From contig JASLCY010000066.1 in assembly GCA_030151925.1 (NCBI GenBank), positions 1 through 6,990 of the forward strand: 6,990 nucleotides of DNA, read 5' to 3'. Below the pieces are notes generated by a model, which did no database searches, was not told the DNA's origin, and saw only the letters and a program-made list of their open reading frames with translations. Position numbers and translations under genes: made by a program. This document shows, one piece after another, positions 1-6,209 of the stretch; within the stretch, counting starts at the first letter, position 1, and each line of letters opens with the position of its first letter. This DNA comes from Oligoflexus sp. Lineage in GTDB: Bacteria; Bdellovibrionota_B; Oligoflexia; Oligoflexales; Oligoflexaceae.

Positions 1-653
1 AGGATCAGAGGGTCTTGAACGACGTTCAGGGCATCGCGATCGCCGGCTCCCTCAGCTACTACCTCACGCACTCGGGCGCTTATAACGGTCCGAAGGAATA
101 CAACCAGGGCAACGCCAGCAGCCAGTCGATCTTCTTCGATTACGCCTACGCTCCCGGCGACAAGGACGGTTACCGCCCGGAATACAACTCCGCGGACGAT
201 CCCACGAGCCCGCGCGATAAGAAGGCGAGCGCGATCGCCTTCCATCGCAACTTCAAGCCGGCCCTCCTGATGTTCAACGGCCGCAGGAAGAACGACGATA
301 TGCGCATCGACGGCATCTACGATCCGTACCGCGTGATGAACGCCACGATCTACAGCTTAGGTTACCGCTACAACAACCTCGAGATCGGCAACTTCGAAGT
401 GAAAGGCGTGACCGGCTCCCTGAACGAAGAGATGCCGAGCGACCTCAAGGCCCTGCCGACCAAGGAAATCGGCTCGTACGGCACCAGCCTCGGCTTCGAG
501 CTCGACCTGAGCTACAACAAGAAGATCGGCAAGGATTTCGAATTCGGCTTTGCCGGCGCCATCGGCATTCCAGGCGATGCGCAGCAGACCCGCGACGATA
601 AGAAGCCGGTCAACGATTACCTGCTTCAAGGATATGCGCTTTTCCACATGTAA
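1..653 (+). CDS. Outer-membrane beta-barrel protein, C-terminal part (5' end outside window)
   Basis: The reading frame is open to the left edge (first full codon at 3-5) and ends at TAA 651-653, so about 216 C-terminal residues are visible. The TTG at 15 is only an internal leucine codon. The protein is rich in aromatic, Gly, Asn and Asp residues. It shows alternating-residue amphipathic strands separated by polar Asp/Asn/Lys/Pro loops, as in transmembrane beta-barrels. Near the C-terminus a strand pair with the pattern LGFELDLSYNKKI...FEFGFAGAIGIPGD resembles the last hairpins of the alginate-export / large-porin type of barrel; I infer that family only loosely. The final strand ends LLQGYALFHM, with an aromatic at -3 but Met instead of the usual terminal Phe. 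The substrate cannot be read from this fragment. The gene is closed by an intrinsic terminator 12 bases downstream, so it is probably the last gene of its transcript. Confidence 0.7.
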   Translation, partial: DQRVLNDVQGIAIAGSLSYYLTHSGAYNGPKEYNQGNASSQSIFFDYAYAPGDKDGYRPEYNSADDPTSPRDKKASAIAFHRNFKPALLMFNGRRKNDDMRIDGIYDPYRVMNATIYSLGYRYNNLEIGNFEVKGVTGSLNEEMPSDLKALPTKEIGSYGTSLGFELDLSYNKKIGKDFEFGFAGAIGIPGDAQQTRDDKKPVNDYLLQGYALFHM

Positions 654-665
654 GATGCTAGGATA

Positions 666-695
666 GGGGCTGAGATAACACTCAGCCCCTTTTTT
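666..695 (+). terminator. Rho-independent terminator after the beta-barrel gene
   Basis: A perfect 9-bp stem (GGGGCTGAG at 666-674 and CTCAGCCCC at 681-689) encloses a 6-base loop and is followed at once by six T residues (690-695). It begins 12 bases after the upstream stop codon, as expected for the terminator of that gene. Its T tract ends only 7 bases before the Shine-Dalgarno sequence of the next gene (703-708). It may therefore also limit transcription entering the lyase-dapA-dapB operon. Confidence 0.93.
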
Positions 696-713
696 GCGTC
701 TTGGGAGGCCGGC

Positions 714-2135
714 ATGCGACTCAGTGATACACCCGCTCTGCGTAAGATCGATCAGGCTTATCATGCGCCTTTTCTCACGGCCTGCACCGCAGCGCTCGCG
801 GCGCACGGTTACCTGACCGACGCCGAAGCCGAGCAGCTCCGCCTGCAGCTCAAAGAACGCCACAAGGTTGAAACCGACGAGACCTTGTTTGAAGAGCTTC
901 TGCAGCAGAACTCGACGATGCTGGCCACCCTGAGGGCGCGCCTCGGCACCCGGAACATCAATCGCCTCCTCTTCCGTTGGACGGCCGCGAAAGCGCTCGA
1001 GAACTTCAACTTCGGGATCTGGAGCTTTGCGCAGGAGCTCCTGGCCAAGGCTGAGCTGATGTTCAACCAGCCCTTCATCATCTACTCGGGCCGCGTCGCG
1101 GCGCAGAAGAGCCCCTTCTCCTTTTTCCTCGTGGAGACCGCGGGCGTCCTGCATAAGAACGCGGACGAGCTCCATGCGATCGTGCAGCAGCTGAAGCAGT
1201 GGTCGCAGCGCAAGGTCGATCCGGAGAGTTTCGAGGCGAGCCTCGTCTCGCACCTCGGCTTCACGCTCGACGACGACTTGGGCCTCGCGGATTGGAAGCT
1301 GCACGAGCTGCTGAAGAAGACCTGGCTGCAGCTCGAGCTCCTCCAGGAATTCACGGCCCATCTCCTGGCCCAGCTTCGCCCGAACCTCAAGCTCGAGAAG
1401 GAGGAGCCCCGCCTCGCCTTCCTCCTCGAGGACATCCATAACGTCCTGCAAGGCGCGCGCGGCCTTTCCCAGGTGGATTTCAACGCGCAGGACGTCATGG
1501 ACGGCAAGAGGGTGAGGACGCTTTCGGTCATCCAGGACTGCAAAGAGCTCTTCTTCGAATTCTACCGCCTCACGATCGACAGCCTTAAATCGAGCCGCAT
1601 CCCGACGGAAGCGCCTTTGGTCTGGCCGGAGGATGAAAGCCGCGCGATCATCAACCATCTCCTGGATCGCGGCGTCGGCATCAACGAAGCGCAGCAGGCA
1701 TTAAAATCTTTGATACGTTACTGCCAAGATCACGCCGTCAGTCCAGATCAGCTTTTGGAAGCGGAGCTGCAAAAAATCCATCCTTCGTTCGATAACACCT
1801 CGTCGCTCTTTTTGAAGAAAGCCGGCGCGAGCGATCGTCTCAGCGAAGCTTTCAACGATGAGAAACACCAGATCGTCCACAAGAAAGAACTGCTCATGCA
1901 ACACGTCAACCAAAGGCTGCTCGGCATTACAGTTGTCCTCTTACTCCTGCTGCCTTTCGCGGCCGCCTGCGGCGTGAAAACCGCACCCCGCTCGGTTACC
2001 CTTGACCCTCGTCCAGAGGTTCCCTACCATGTGGAGCAACGTCAACCTGCGAAGAAAAAAGCGGAAGCGCCCGCGGCTCCTCCCGCTTCAACCGCGCCCT
2101 CGAACAACGCTGCACAGCCACGGAGTGCTCCATGA
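714..2135 (+). CDS. Catalytically degenerate argininosuccinate-lyase-like protein fused to an LptM-like lipoprotein segment
   Basis: This 473-residue protein starts at ATG 714 with GGGAGG (703-708) five bases upstream. Residues about 8-45 resemble the ArgH N-terminus (Asp-Tyr...AHA..L...GiL...EAE). Residues 165-185 match the stretch before 'LGF' in ArgH. Residues 268-290 (SVIQDCKELFFEFYRL) match the 'YNRDLQEDKE.lFda' helix. Residues 308-395 match the ArgH C-terminal domain (a..YLv.kGvpFreAh..v..LvrYc...g..L..L...EL...hp.F). The active-site motifs are gone. TGRSRND is replaced near 78-84 (LGTRNIN) and the THxQ histidine region reads YSGRVAAQ (124-131). The flexible GSSxMPxKxNP loop reads RPNLKLEKEEPR (222-233), with no serine. 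I infer a pseudoenzyme with no lyase activity. Residues 401-419 form a hydrophobic segment ending in a lipobox (FAAAC, Cys419), followed by a Pro/Ala-rich tail beginning CGVKTAP. It overlaps dapA by ATGA. Role unknown. Confidence 0.85.
   Translation: MRLSDTPALRKIDQAYHAPFLTACTAALAAHGYLTDAEAEQLRLQLKERHKVETDETLFEELLQQNSTMLATLRARLGTRNINRLLFRWTAAKALENFNFGIWSFAQELLAKAELMFNQPFIIYSGRVAAQKSPFSFFLVETAGVLHKNADELHAIVQQLKQWSQRKVDPESFEASLVSHLGFTLDDDLGLADWKLHELLKKTWLQLELLQEFTAHLLAQLRPNLKLEKEEPRLAFLLEDIHNVLQGARGLSQVDFNAQDVMDGKRVRTLSVIQDCKELFFEFYRLTIDSLKSSRIPTEAPLVWPEDESRAIINHLLDRGVGINEAQQALKSLIRYCQDHAVSPDQLLEAELQKIHPSFDNTSSLFLKKAGASDRLSEAFNDEKHQIVHKKELLMQHVNQRLLGITVVLLLLLPFAAACGVKTAPRSVTLDPRPEVPYHVEQRQPAKKKAEAPAAPPASTAPSNNAAQPRSAP
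1896..2135 (+). other. LptM/YifL-like lipoprotein module within the fusion; possible internal in-frame start
   Basis: The last 79 codons of the fused frame read as a complete small lipoprotein if translation starts at ATG 1896. That protein has a short N-region with Arg, a hydrophobic stretch rich in Leu, lipobox PFAAA with Cys at position 25, then a 55-residue Pro/Ala/Lys tail starting CGVKTAPR. The CG-x-K opening recalls LptM/YifL-type lipoproteins (CGxKGP...), whose gene commonly sits directly after argH and before lysA/dapA/dapF. A weak purine-rich Shine-Dalgarno candidate, AAGAAAG (1881-1887), lies 8 bases before this ATG. Two readings fit. Either the module is made separately by internal initiation, or only the fusion is made, with the lyase-like part held in the cytoplasm by the hydrophobic segment. 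The sequence alone cannot decide. If separate, it would be an outer-membrane lipoprotein. Confidence 0.5.
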
Positions 2136-3028
2136 CCATCAAAGGTGTTTATACAGCTCTCGTCACGCCCTTCCTGAACGATGGTCAGATCGATTGGAAA
2201 GCGTTCGACAGACTCCTCGACCTCCAGGCGAAAGCCGGCGTCGACGGCGTCGTGATCAGCGGCACGACCGGCGAATCGCCGACGCTCACGGTCGATGAGA
2301 AGGTCTCGCTCTTCCGCCGCGCGCGGGCTTATCTGCCGAGCACGGTGAAGGTGATGGCCGGAACCGGCGGCAACGATACCCGGCAATCGATCGAACTCTC
2401 GAAGCTCGCGCAGGACGGCGGCGTCGACTCCCTCCTGATCGTGACGCCGCCCTACAATAAACCGACGCTCGCGGGCCTCAAGGCGCACTATGAGGCGATC
2501 GGCCAGGCGGTAAGGATTCCTTTGTGCCTTTACCATGTGCCCGGCCGCACCGCGCAGAAGCTCAGCGCCGAAGACCTCGCGACCCTCTGCGAGATCCCGC
2601 AGGTCACCGCCGTGAAGGAGGCGAGCGCCGACCTCTTCCTTTATTCGAAAGCGCTCATTCATTCGAAGGCAAGTTATCTGAGCGGCGATGACTTCACCTA
2701 TCTCCCTTCACTCGCTCTGGGGGGTCAGGGCGTGATCAGCGTCGTGACCAACGTTTTCCCGAAAGCGTTCGTCGAACTCACGCGCCGCTACTGGTCGGGC
2801 GACCAGAAAGGCGCGCTCGCGATCCACAACATCCTCCTTCCTCTGATCGAAGGATTGTTCGTAGAAGCCAGTCCCGGCCCGACGAAGGAGATCCTCGCCC
2901 AGGCCGGAATCATCCAAAACACCGTGCGTCTCCCGTTGGTCCCGGTTACCGGCGCGACCGCCGAAAAACTTCGCAAAGTTTACGCGACCGTCCGCGGTCA
3001 ACTCGCTGAGGCTGGGGCGCTCGAATGA
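2132..3028 (+). CDS. dapA: 4-hydroxy-tetrahydrodipicolinate synthase (DHDPS)
   Basis: This enzyme condenses pyruvate with aspartate 4-semialdehyde, the first committed step towards meso-diaminopimelate and lysine, in the cytoplasm. The 298-residue length is typical of the family. The TIM-barrel signatures are intact: GTTGES at 44-49 (the two catalytic Thr), TPPYNKP at 106-112 with Tyr108, YHVPGRT at 134-140 (catalytic Tyr134, Arg139 for substrate carboxylate) and the Schiff-base Lys162 in AVKEAS. The ATG at 2132 overlaps the previous stop (ATGA), with GGAG (2122-2125) six bases upstream, so translation is probably coupled. The positions that bind the feedback inhibitor lysine in the E. coli enzyme differ: Lys57 for His56, Gln85 for Glu84 and Pro107 for Tyr106. 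I infer weak or absent lysine inhibition. Its own stop overlaps dapB. Identification is secure within the DapA family by motifs and by the neighbouring dapB. Confidence 0.97.
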   Translation: MTIKGVYTALVTPFLNDGQIDWKAFDRLLDLQAKAGVDGVVISGTTGESPTLTVDEKVSLFRRARAYLPSTVKVMAGTGGNDTRQSIELSKLAQDGGVDSLLIVTPPYNKPTLAGLKAHYEAIGQAVRIPLCLYHVPGRTAQKLSAEDLATLCEIPQVTAVKEASADLFLYSKALIHSKASYLSGDDFTYLPSLALGGQGVISVVTNVFPKAFVELTRRYWSGDQKGALAIHNILLPLIEGLFVEASPGPTKEILAQAGIIQNTVRLPLVPVTGATAEKLRKVYATVRGQLAEAGALE

Positions 3029-3816
3029 AAGCTTGGGTTCATGGCTACAGCGGTCGCATGGGTCAGGAGATCACGAAGCAGATCCATGCGCAAAAAGATT
3101 GGACGCTGATCGGCGGGAGTTCGGGCAAAGGACTTTATTACCAAGATCAGGAAGGCTTGAGTTGGGACCAATTCGGGAACGTGCTCTCGGAAGCCGACGT
3201 GCTGATCGAATTCTCGTCCGTGGAAGGCAACGTCGAACTGCTTCGTAAACTTGAGACTCAATCTCATGTGAGCACCGCGATCCTCCTCGGTTCGACCGGC
3301 CTCACGAGCGAGTCGATCGCGGGTTGGGAGAAGTTGGCGAAACAGAAAAACTTACCGATCCTGCTCGCGCCGAACACGAGCCTCGGCATTTTGCTGACTT
3401 TGCAAATCTCCAAATTGATGGGCGAGGTGCTCAGCCCGCTCGGCTTCGACATCGAGATCTTGGAATCGCATCATCGCGCGAAGGCGGACGCCCCCTCCGG
3501 AACGGCGAAGTTCCTCGGGAATAGCCTCGCCAAGGTCCTCGGTAAGAAAGTTATTACGCACCGCGAGGGACGTCGTGAGAGCGATGAGATCGGCATCGTC
3601 GCTTTGCGCGGCGGCTCCGTCTACGGCGAGCACGAGATTCAATTCCTGGGTGATGAAGAAGAACTCCGAGTCAGTCATCGCGCGCTCTCGAGAACCCTGT
3701 TCGCCAAAGGCGCGCTGCTGCTCTCGAGTTGGGTGCGCTCCCAAAAACCCGGTTTTTACAGGCTCGAAGACATCAGCATCGAAGAGATGATCGCTCTGAT
3801 CCGCGGGCCGAGATAA
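3025..3816 (+). CDS. dapB: 4-hydroxy-tetrahydrodipicolinate reductase
   Basis: This enzyme reduces the DapA product to tetrahydrodipicolinate with NAD(P)H, the second committed step of the diaminopimelate pathway. At 263 residues it is close to the usual 265-275. The N-terminal Rossmann motif is GYSGRMG (7-13), followed by the cofactor strand IEFSSVEG (61-68) and GSTGLT (89-94). The catalytic and substrate signature is ESHHRAKADAPSGTA (147-161), with His149/His150, Lys153 and the Ser-Gly-Thr loop. It is followed by LRGGSVYGEHEIQFLG (194-209). After the second beta strand the sequence is GGSSGKG, lacking the acidic residue that E. coli DapB uses on the adenosine ribose; this hints at NADPH preference, though that is only inference. 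The ATG at 3025 overlaps the dapA stop (ATGA); GGGG at 3014-3017 is a modest Shine-Dalgarno. It is the last gene of the operon, and the next gene converges on it 30 bases away. Confidence 0.97.
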   Translation: MKAWVHGYSGRMGQEITKQIHAQKDWTLIGGSSGKGLYYQDQEGLSWDQFGNVLSEADVLIEFSSVEGNVELLRKLETQSHVSTAILLGSTGLTSESIAGWEKLAKQKNLPILLAPNTSLGILLTLQISKLMGEVLSPLGFDIEILESHHRAKADAPSGTAKFLGNSLAKVLGKKVITHREGRRESDEIGIVALRGGSVYGEHEIQFLGDEEELRVSHRALSRTLFAKGALLLSSWVRSQKPGFYRLEDISIEEMIALIRGPR

Positions 3817-3846
3817 TCTTGGGAAAATAGAAAATAGATCTAAAGA

Positions 3847-6012
3847 TCAGCCGTGGTTCGCGTCGATGTCCGACGCGGCCATTTCTGGAGCGGGCGTGCT
3901 GAGGTCATACTGGAGCGAGCCGCCGGTCTGCACGAGGCCGGTCGTCCAGTAATCGATAGCCACTGTATCGAGAGCTGACAGGGAACCGTCCTGATGCTGG
4001 ACCTTCACCGAATAGAGGCCCGGCTGCAGGTTGAAGAAGACGGCTTTGAGAAGGCCTTGCGAAGGCGAACCGAAGTACCAACCTTGATCGACCGCACGTC
4101 CATAGGCATCCATCACCACGATATTCAGTTTCGACGGATCCTCATTCGTCGCTAGCTTATGCATGACAACGAGTTGGCCCATCGCCGGATCGAAGGCGAT
4201 CGAGGCGTGATCCCCGCTCTGATTGAGTTCGGAGAAGATATCCTCCACGAACCCGCGCGGCAGGAGAGGCATGACCGGCATCTGTTTGCTGGCCGTGTCG
4301 TTATCCACGTCGGTCGCTTCCAGGGTATTTTCGAATTCCGCGGTCTGCACGAGAGAGTAGGTGCGGCCCTTGAATTCACTGCGCTGCGCCTGGTGGCTCA
4401 GGACGTTCTCGGAGGTCGCTGCCATAGGCGTGTTCTCGCCGATGGAGATCACGTTGGCCGTTACGATACCTTCGAGGGTATTCGCAGCTTTATCATCACC
4501 TACGAGCTGATCCATCGCGCCGCTCATGCTAGCAAGATAGAGGCTCTTCGCCCGACCCGTTTCCAAAGGCAGCTCTTCCTCGCTATGCGCGCCCGGGAAG
4601 ACCGGCATCGTCAGAGCGGTAAAGAGCTGAGATGATCTGAAGAAAGTGATCTCGGCAAGGCCCGGCTTCACGTTGAAGAAGCAGAAGCGCCCGTCGAGGC
4701 CGGTCTCTTTCTGGCCCGGCTGAGGACCATGATCGCTAAAGTAGAAGGGACCGTCCGCGTGCTCGTCGTTGATCTGCACCGCAAGCCCTTCAAGGGCTTC
4801 CTTGCCGGTCGCATCGAGAGCGCGGGCGCACACCGAGCCGTTCGCCCAGTTCTGGCTCACGCCCCAGACTTCCATATAGTTTACATAGTTCGTGTAGCTC
4901 ATGGTCCTCACGCGTTGGACCTGAGCCTTGCCTTTACGGGGAATGACGATCTCGTTCGCGGTGGGCACGACGCGGCCTTCTTGATCCGCGACCACGGCCC
5001 AGAGGCGGGAGCCGGCCGGGAGATCAGCAAAACGCGCGATGCCGGTCGCATCGGTCTTGGCTTGGAGATTGAGGCCCATCAACTGAACGGTGACACCGGC
5101 CATCGGGAAGATCTTGCCGTCTTTGGGCGAAGAACGCGTGTCCATGACCTGGATCGCCGTATCGCGGTAACCCGGGGTATTGTTGTTGTAAACAAAACGA
5201 TTTTGCTGGGCTTCCTCATTCGCCTTGGTCTTCTTCGCCTGCATGCTGGCTTCAGCGATGCTGAGATCGCCGGTGCCGCGGCCCGCGTCGCCGCCTTCCG
5301 GCATCTGCGCGAGACCGCCAGGCAGTTTCAAGGCATTGAGACGGCCGGCGCCGAGGTCGGTGAGGAGGTCTTTGGAAGCCGTCTCGCCTACGCTCACGGG
5401 CAGGATATACATCTCGTTTTGATAGACGAAATAAATCTCGGTTTTGCCCTGTGCCATTCCATGGAAGCGTTTCCCGTCCCAGGCGATCTTCGAAGAATCG
5501 CGGACGAAGACCTGAGGCGTCGCCTGCAGCCCGCCCTCGAGGCTGATAGCGGCTTCGCTGCCCGCGAGCGACAGCTCCAGCGTCGCCGGTTGAATATGAA
5601 GATGGCCGTCGGCCGCGCTCAGACGAATAAGCTCGTCGCCCGTATTGATCTTCGTCGCAGAAGCGGTCCCTGGAGACGGCTGCGACGGACGAGGGAGGGT
5701 AGCCTTGGAATCGAGCAGCTCATTGTGCATGAGGCGCTCAGCTTCGGCGAGGATCGCATCTTCTTCATTGCTCTGAGGTTGAGCCTTGGACACCGGGGTT
5801 TGGGGACGGGGCTGTTGACTGGTCGCCTCTTCGTGAGCGTCGGCAGTCTGAGTGGGATCGATGCCGGTCAGGGCACCCGAAGATCTGGGAATGGCGCGGA
5901 GGAAGTCGGATCCGACCGAGAAATCAGCCGCACTCGCATTAATTGCAGAGGCTAGAGCCACGCCTAACAGCGCGCGCACATAGAAGCTGCGATTAACCGG
6001 GCATATTGCCAT
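3847..6012 (-). CDS. Large exported protein with Ig-like and carboxypeptidase-regulatory-like beta domains, function unknown
   Basis: I do not recognise this 721-residue protein as a named family. The start was set at the ATG of 6010-6012 because it gives a classic signal peptide: a basic N-region (Arg8, Arg13), a hydrophobic core ALLGVALASAI, and cleavage predicted after Ala-Ser-Ala (residues 26-28). A GAGG lies 12 bases upstream, which is long spacing. Residues 50-125 are a low-complexity Gln/Pro/Ser/Ala linker with an acidic helix (82-100). Residues 128-210 are beta-rich and end in a pattern like BIG2-type Ig domains (WDGKRFHGMAQGKTEIYFVY, 178-197). Residues 300-370 and 392-460 look like carboxypeptidase-regulatory-like folds (AGVTVQL...TDATGIARFADLPAG; then ETGLDGRFCFFNVKPG). 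A third such strand set is at 650-690 (LLKAVFFNLQPGLYSVKV). Apart from signal-peptide Cys4, Cys395 and Cys444 are the only cysteines, a possible disulfide. No catalytic motif, anchor or lipobox is seen. A periplasmic or surface structural role is inference. Confidence 0.82.
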   Translation of the reverse strand: MAICPVNRSFYVRALLGVALASAINASAADFSVGSDFLRAIPRSSGALTGIDPTQTADAHEEATSQQPRPQTPVSKAQPQSNEEDAILAEAERLMHNELLDSKATLPRPSQPSPGTASATKINTGDELIRLSAADGHLHIQPATLELSLAGSEAAISLEGGLQATPQVFVRDSSKIAWDGKRFHGMAQGKTEIYFVYQNEMYILPVSVGETASKDLLTDLGAGRLNALKLPGGLAQMPEGGDAGRGTGDLSIAEASMQAKKTKANEEAQQNRFVYNNNTPGYRDTAIQVMDTRSSPKDGKIFPMAGVTVQLMGLNLQAKTDATGIARFADLPAGSRLWAVVADQEGRVVPTANEIVIPRKGKAQVQRVRTMSYTNYVNYMEVWGVSQNWANGSVCARALDATGKEALEGLAVQINDEHADGPFYFSDHGPQPGQKETGLDGRFCFFNVKPGLAEITFFRSSQLFTALTMPVFPGAHSEEELPLETGRAKSLYLASMSGAMDQLVGDDKAANTLEGIVTANVISIGENTPMAATSENVLSHQAQRSEFKGRTYSLVQTAEFENTLEATDVDNDTASKQMPVMPLLPRGFVEDIFSELNQSGDHASIAFDPAMGQLVVMHKLATNEDPSKLNIVVMDAYGRAVDQGWYFGSPSQGLLKAVFFNLQPGLYSVKVQHQDGSLSALDTVAIDYWTTGLVQTGGSLQYDLSTPAPEMAASDIDANHG

Positions 6013-6209
6013 GTAGCGTTGAGACCTCGTGTCTTGTTCCTCATGGCTATGTCGGCACAAAATGCCAACGGCTTGATACCAAATAAAAAGTAGGCCCGCG
6101 AAAGGAGAGCGAGTCGACCATAGCCTGGCATTATTAAGAAAAGGACGAGAAGAAGAAAAGTTTATTTTTTGTAGTTTGACCAAGTCAGAAGAGAAGATTG
6201 CACGATGCC
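6013..6209 (-). promoter_or_regulatory. Non-coding AT-rich upstream region of the exported-protein gene
   Basis: These 197 bases separate the CYTH stop from the start of the exported-protein gene. The exported-protein frame stays open to 6183, but the extra residues look like translated non-coding DNA, with AT-rich codons and no signal peptide at their own N-terminus. The region contains a 25-base purine tract broken by one C (6136-6160, + strand), a T-rich patch at 6161-6170 and an imperfect inverted repeat at 6051-6069. It probably holds the promoter. I cannot point to a convincing -35/-10 pair, and I see no GC hairpin with a T tract that would terminate the upstream CYTH transcript. Confidence 0.4.
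6051..6069. repeat. Imperfect inverted repeat in the 5' leader of the exported-protein gene
   Basis: The arms GTCGGCA (6051-6057) and TGCCAAC (6063-6069) flank a 5-base spacer; six of seven positions pair, and the seventh would be a G-U wobble in minus-strand RNA. It sits 38-57 bases before the ATG. It could be an operator half-site pair or a small leader hairpin. With 7-bp arms, chance is a real possibility. Confidence 0.35.

Noticed and set aside
15..17. TTG as start of the beta-barrel gene
   Set aside because: The frame is open to the window edge, no ribosome site precedes it, and the visible part lacks a signal peptide; it is an internal codon of a truncated gene.
357..1658. 433-codon open frame on the minus strand opposite the beta-barrel and lyase-like genes
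   Set aside because: It spans two well-supported plus-strand genes and the terminator between them. Its protein is a Glu/Leu/Arg/Val-rich composition typical of the antisense of GC-rich codons, with no motif.
714..1895. Calling the lyase-like gene argH (active argininosuccinate lyase)
   Set aside because: The homology is visible but the serine loop, TGRSRND and THxQ-type motifs are absent, so the symbol would mislead.
2042..2662. 206-codon minus-strand frame opposite dapA
   Set aside because: dapA on the other strand has all its catalytic motifs; this is a compositional shadow.
3837..3848. GATCT-AA-AGATC inverted repeat between dapB and the convergent gene, considered as a terminator
   Set aside because: Only 5 bp with a 2-base loop, AT-rich and with no T tract on either strand; it overlaps the final codon of the minus-strand gene.
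4729..5955. 408-codon open frame on the plus strand opposite the exported-protein gene
   Set aside because: Arg/Gly/Ala/His-rich antisense shadow; the minus strand has a signal peptide and beta-domain patterns, and the plus frame has no credible start site or domain.
6013..6183. 57-residue N-terminal extension of the exported protein
   Set aside because: It would bury the signal peptide inside the protein and translates AT-rich leader DNA; the ATG at 6012 gives a normal signal peptide.
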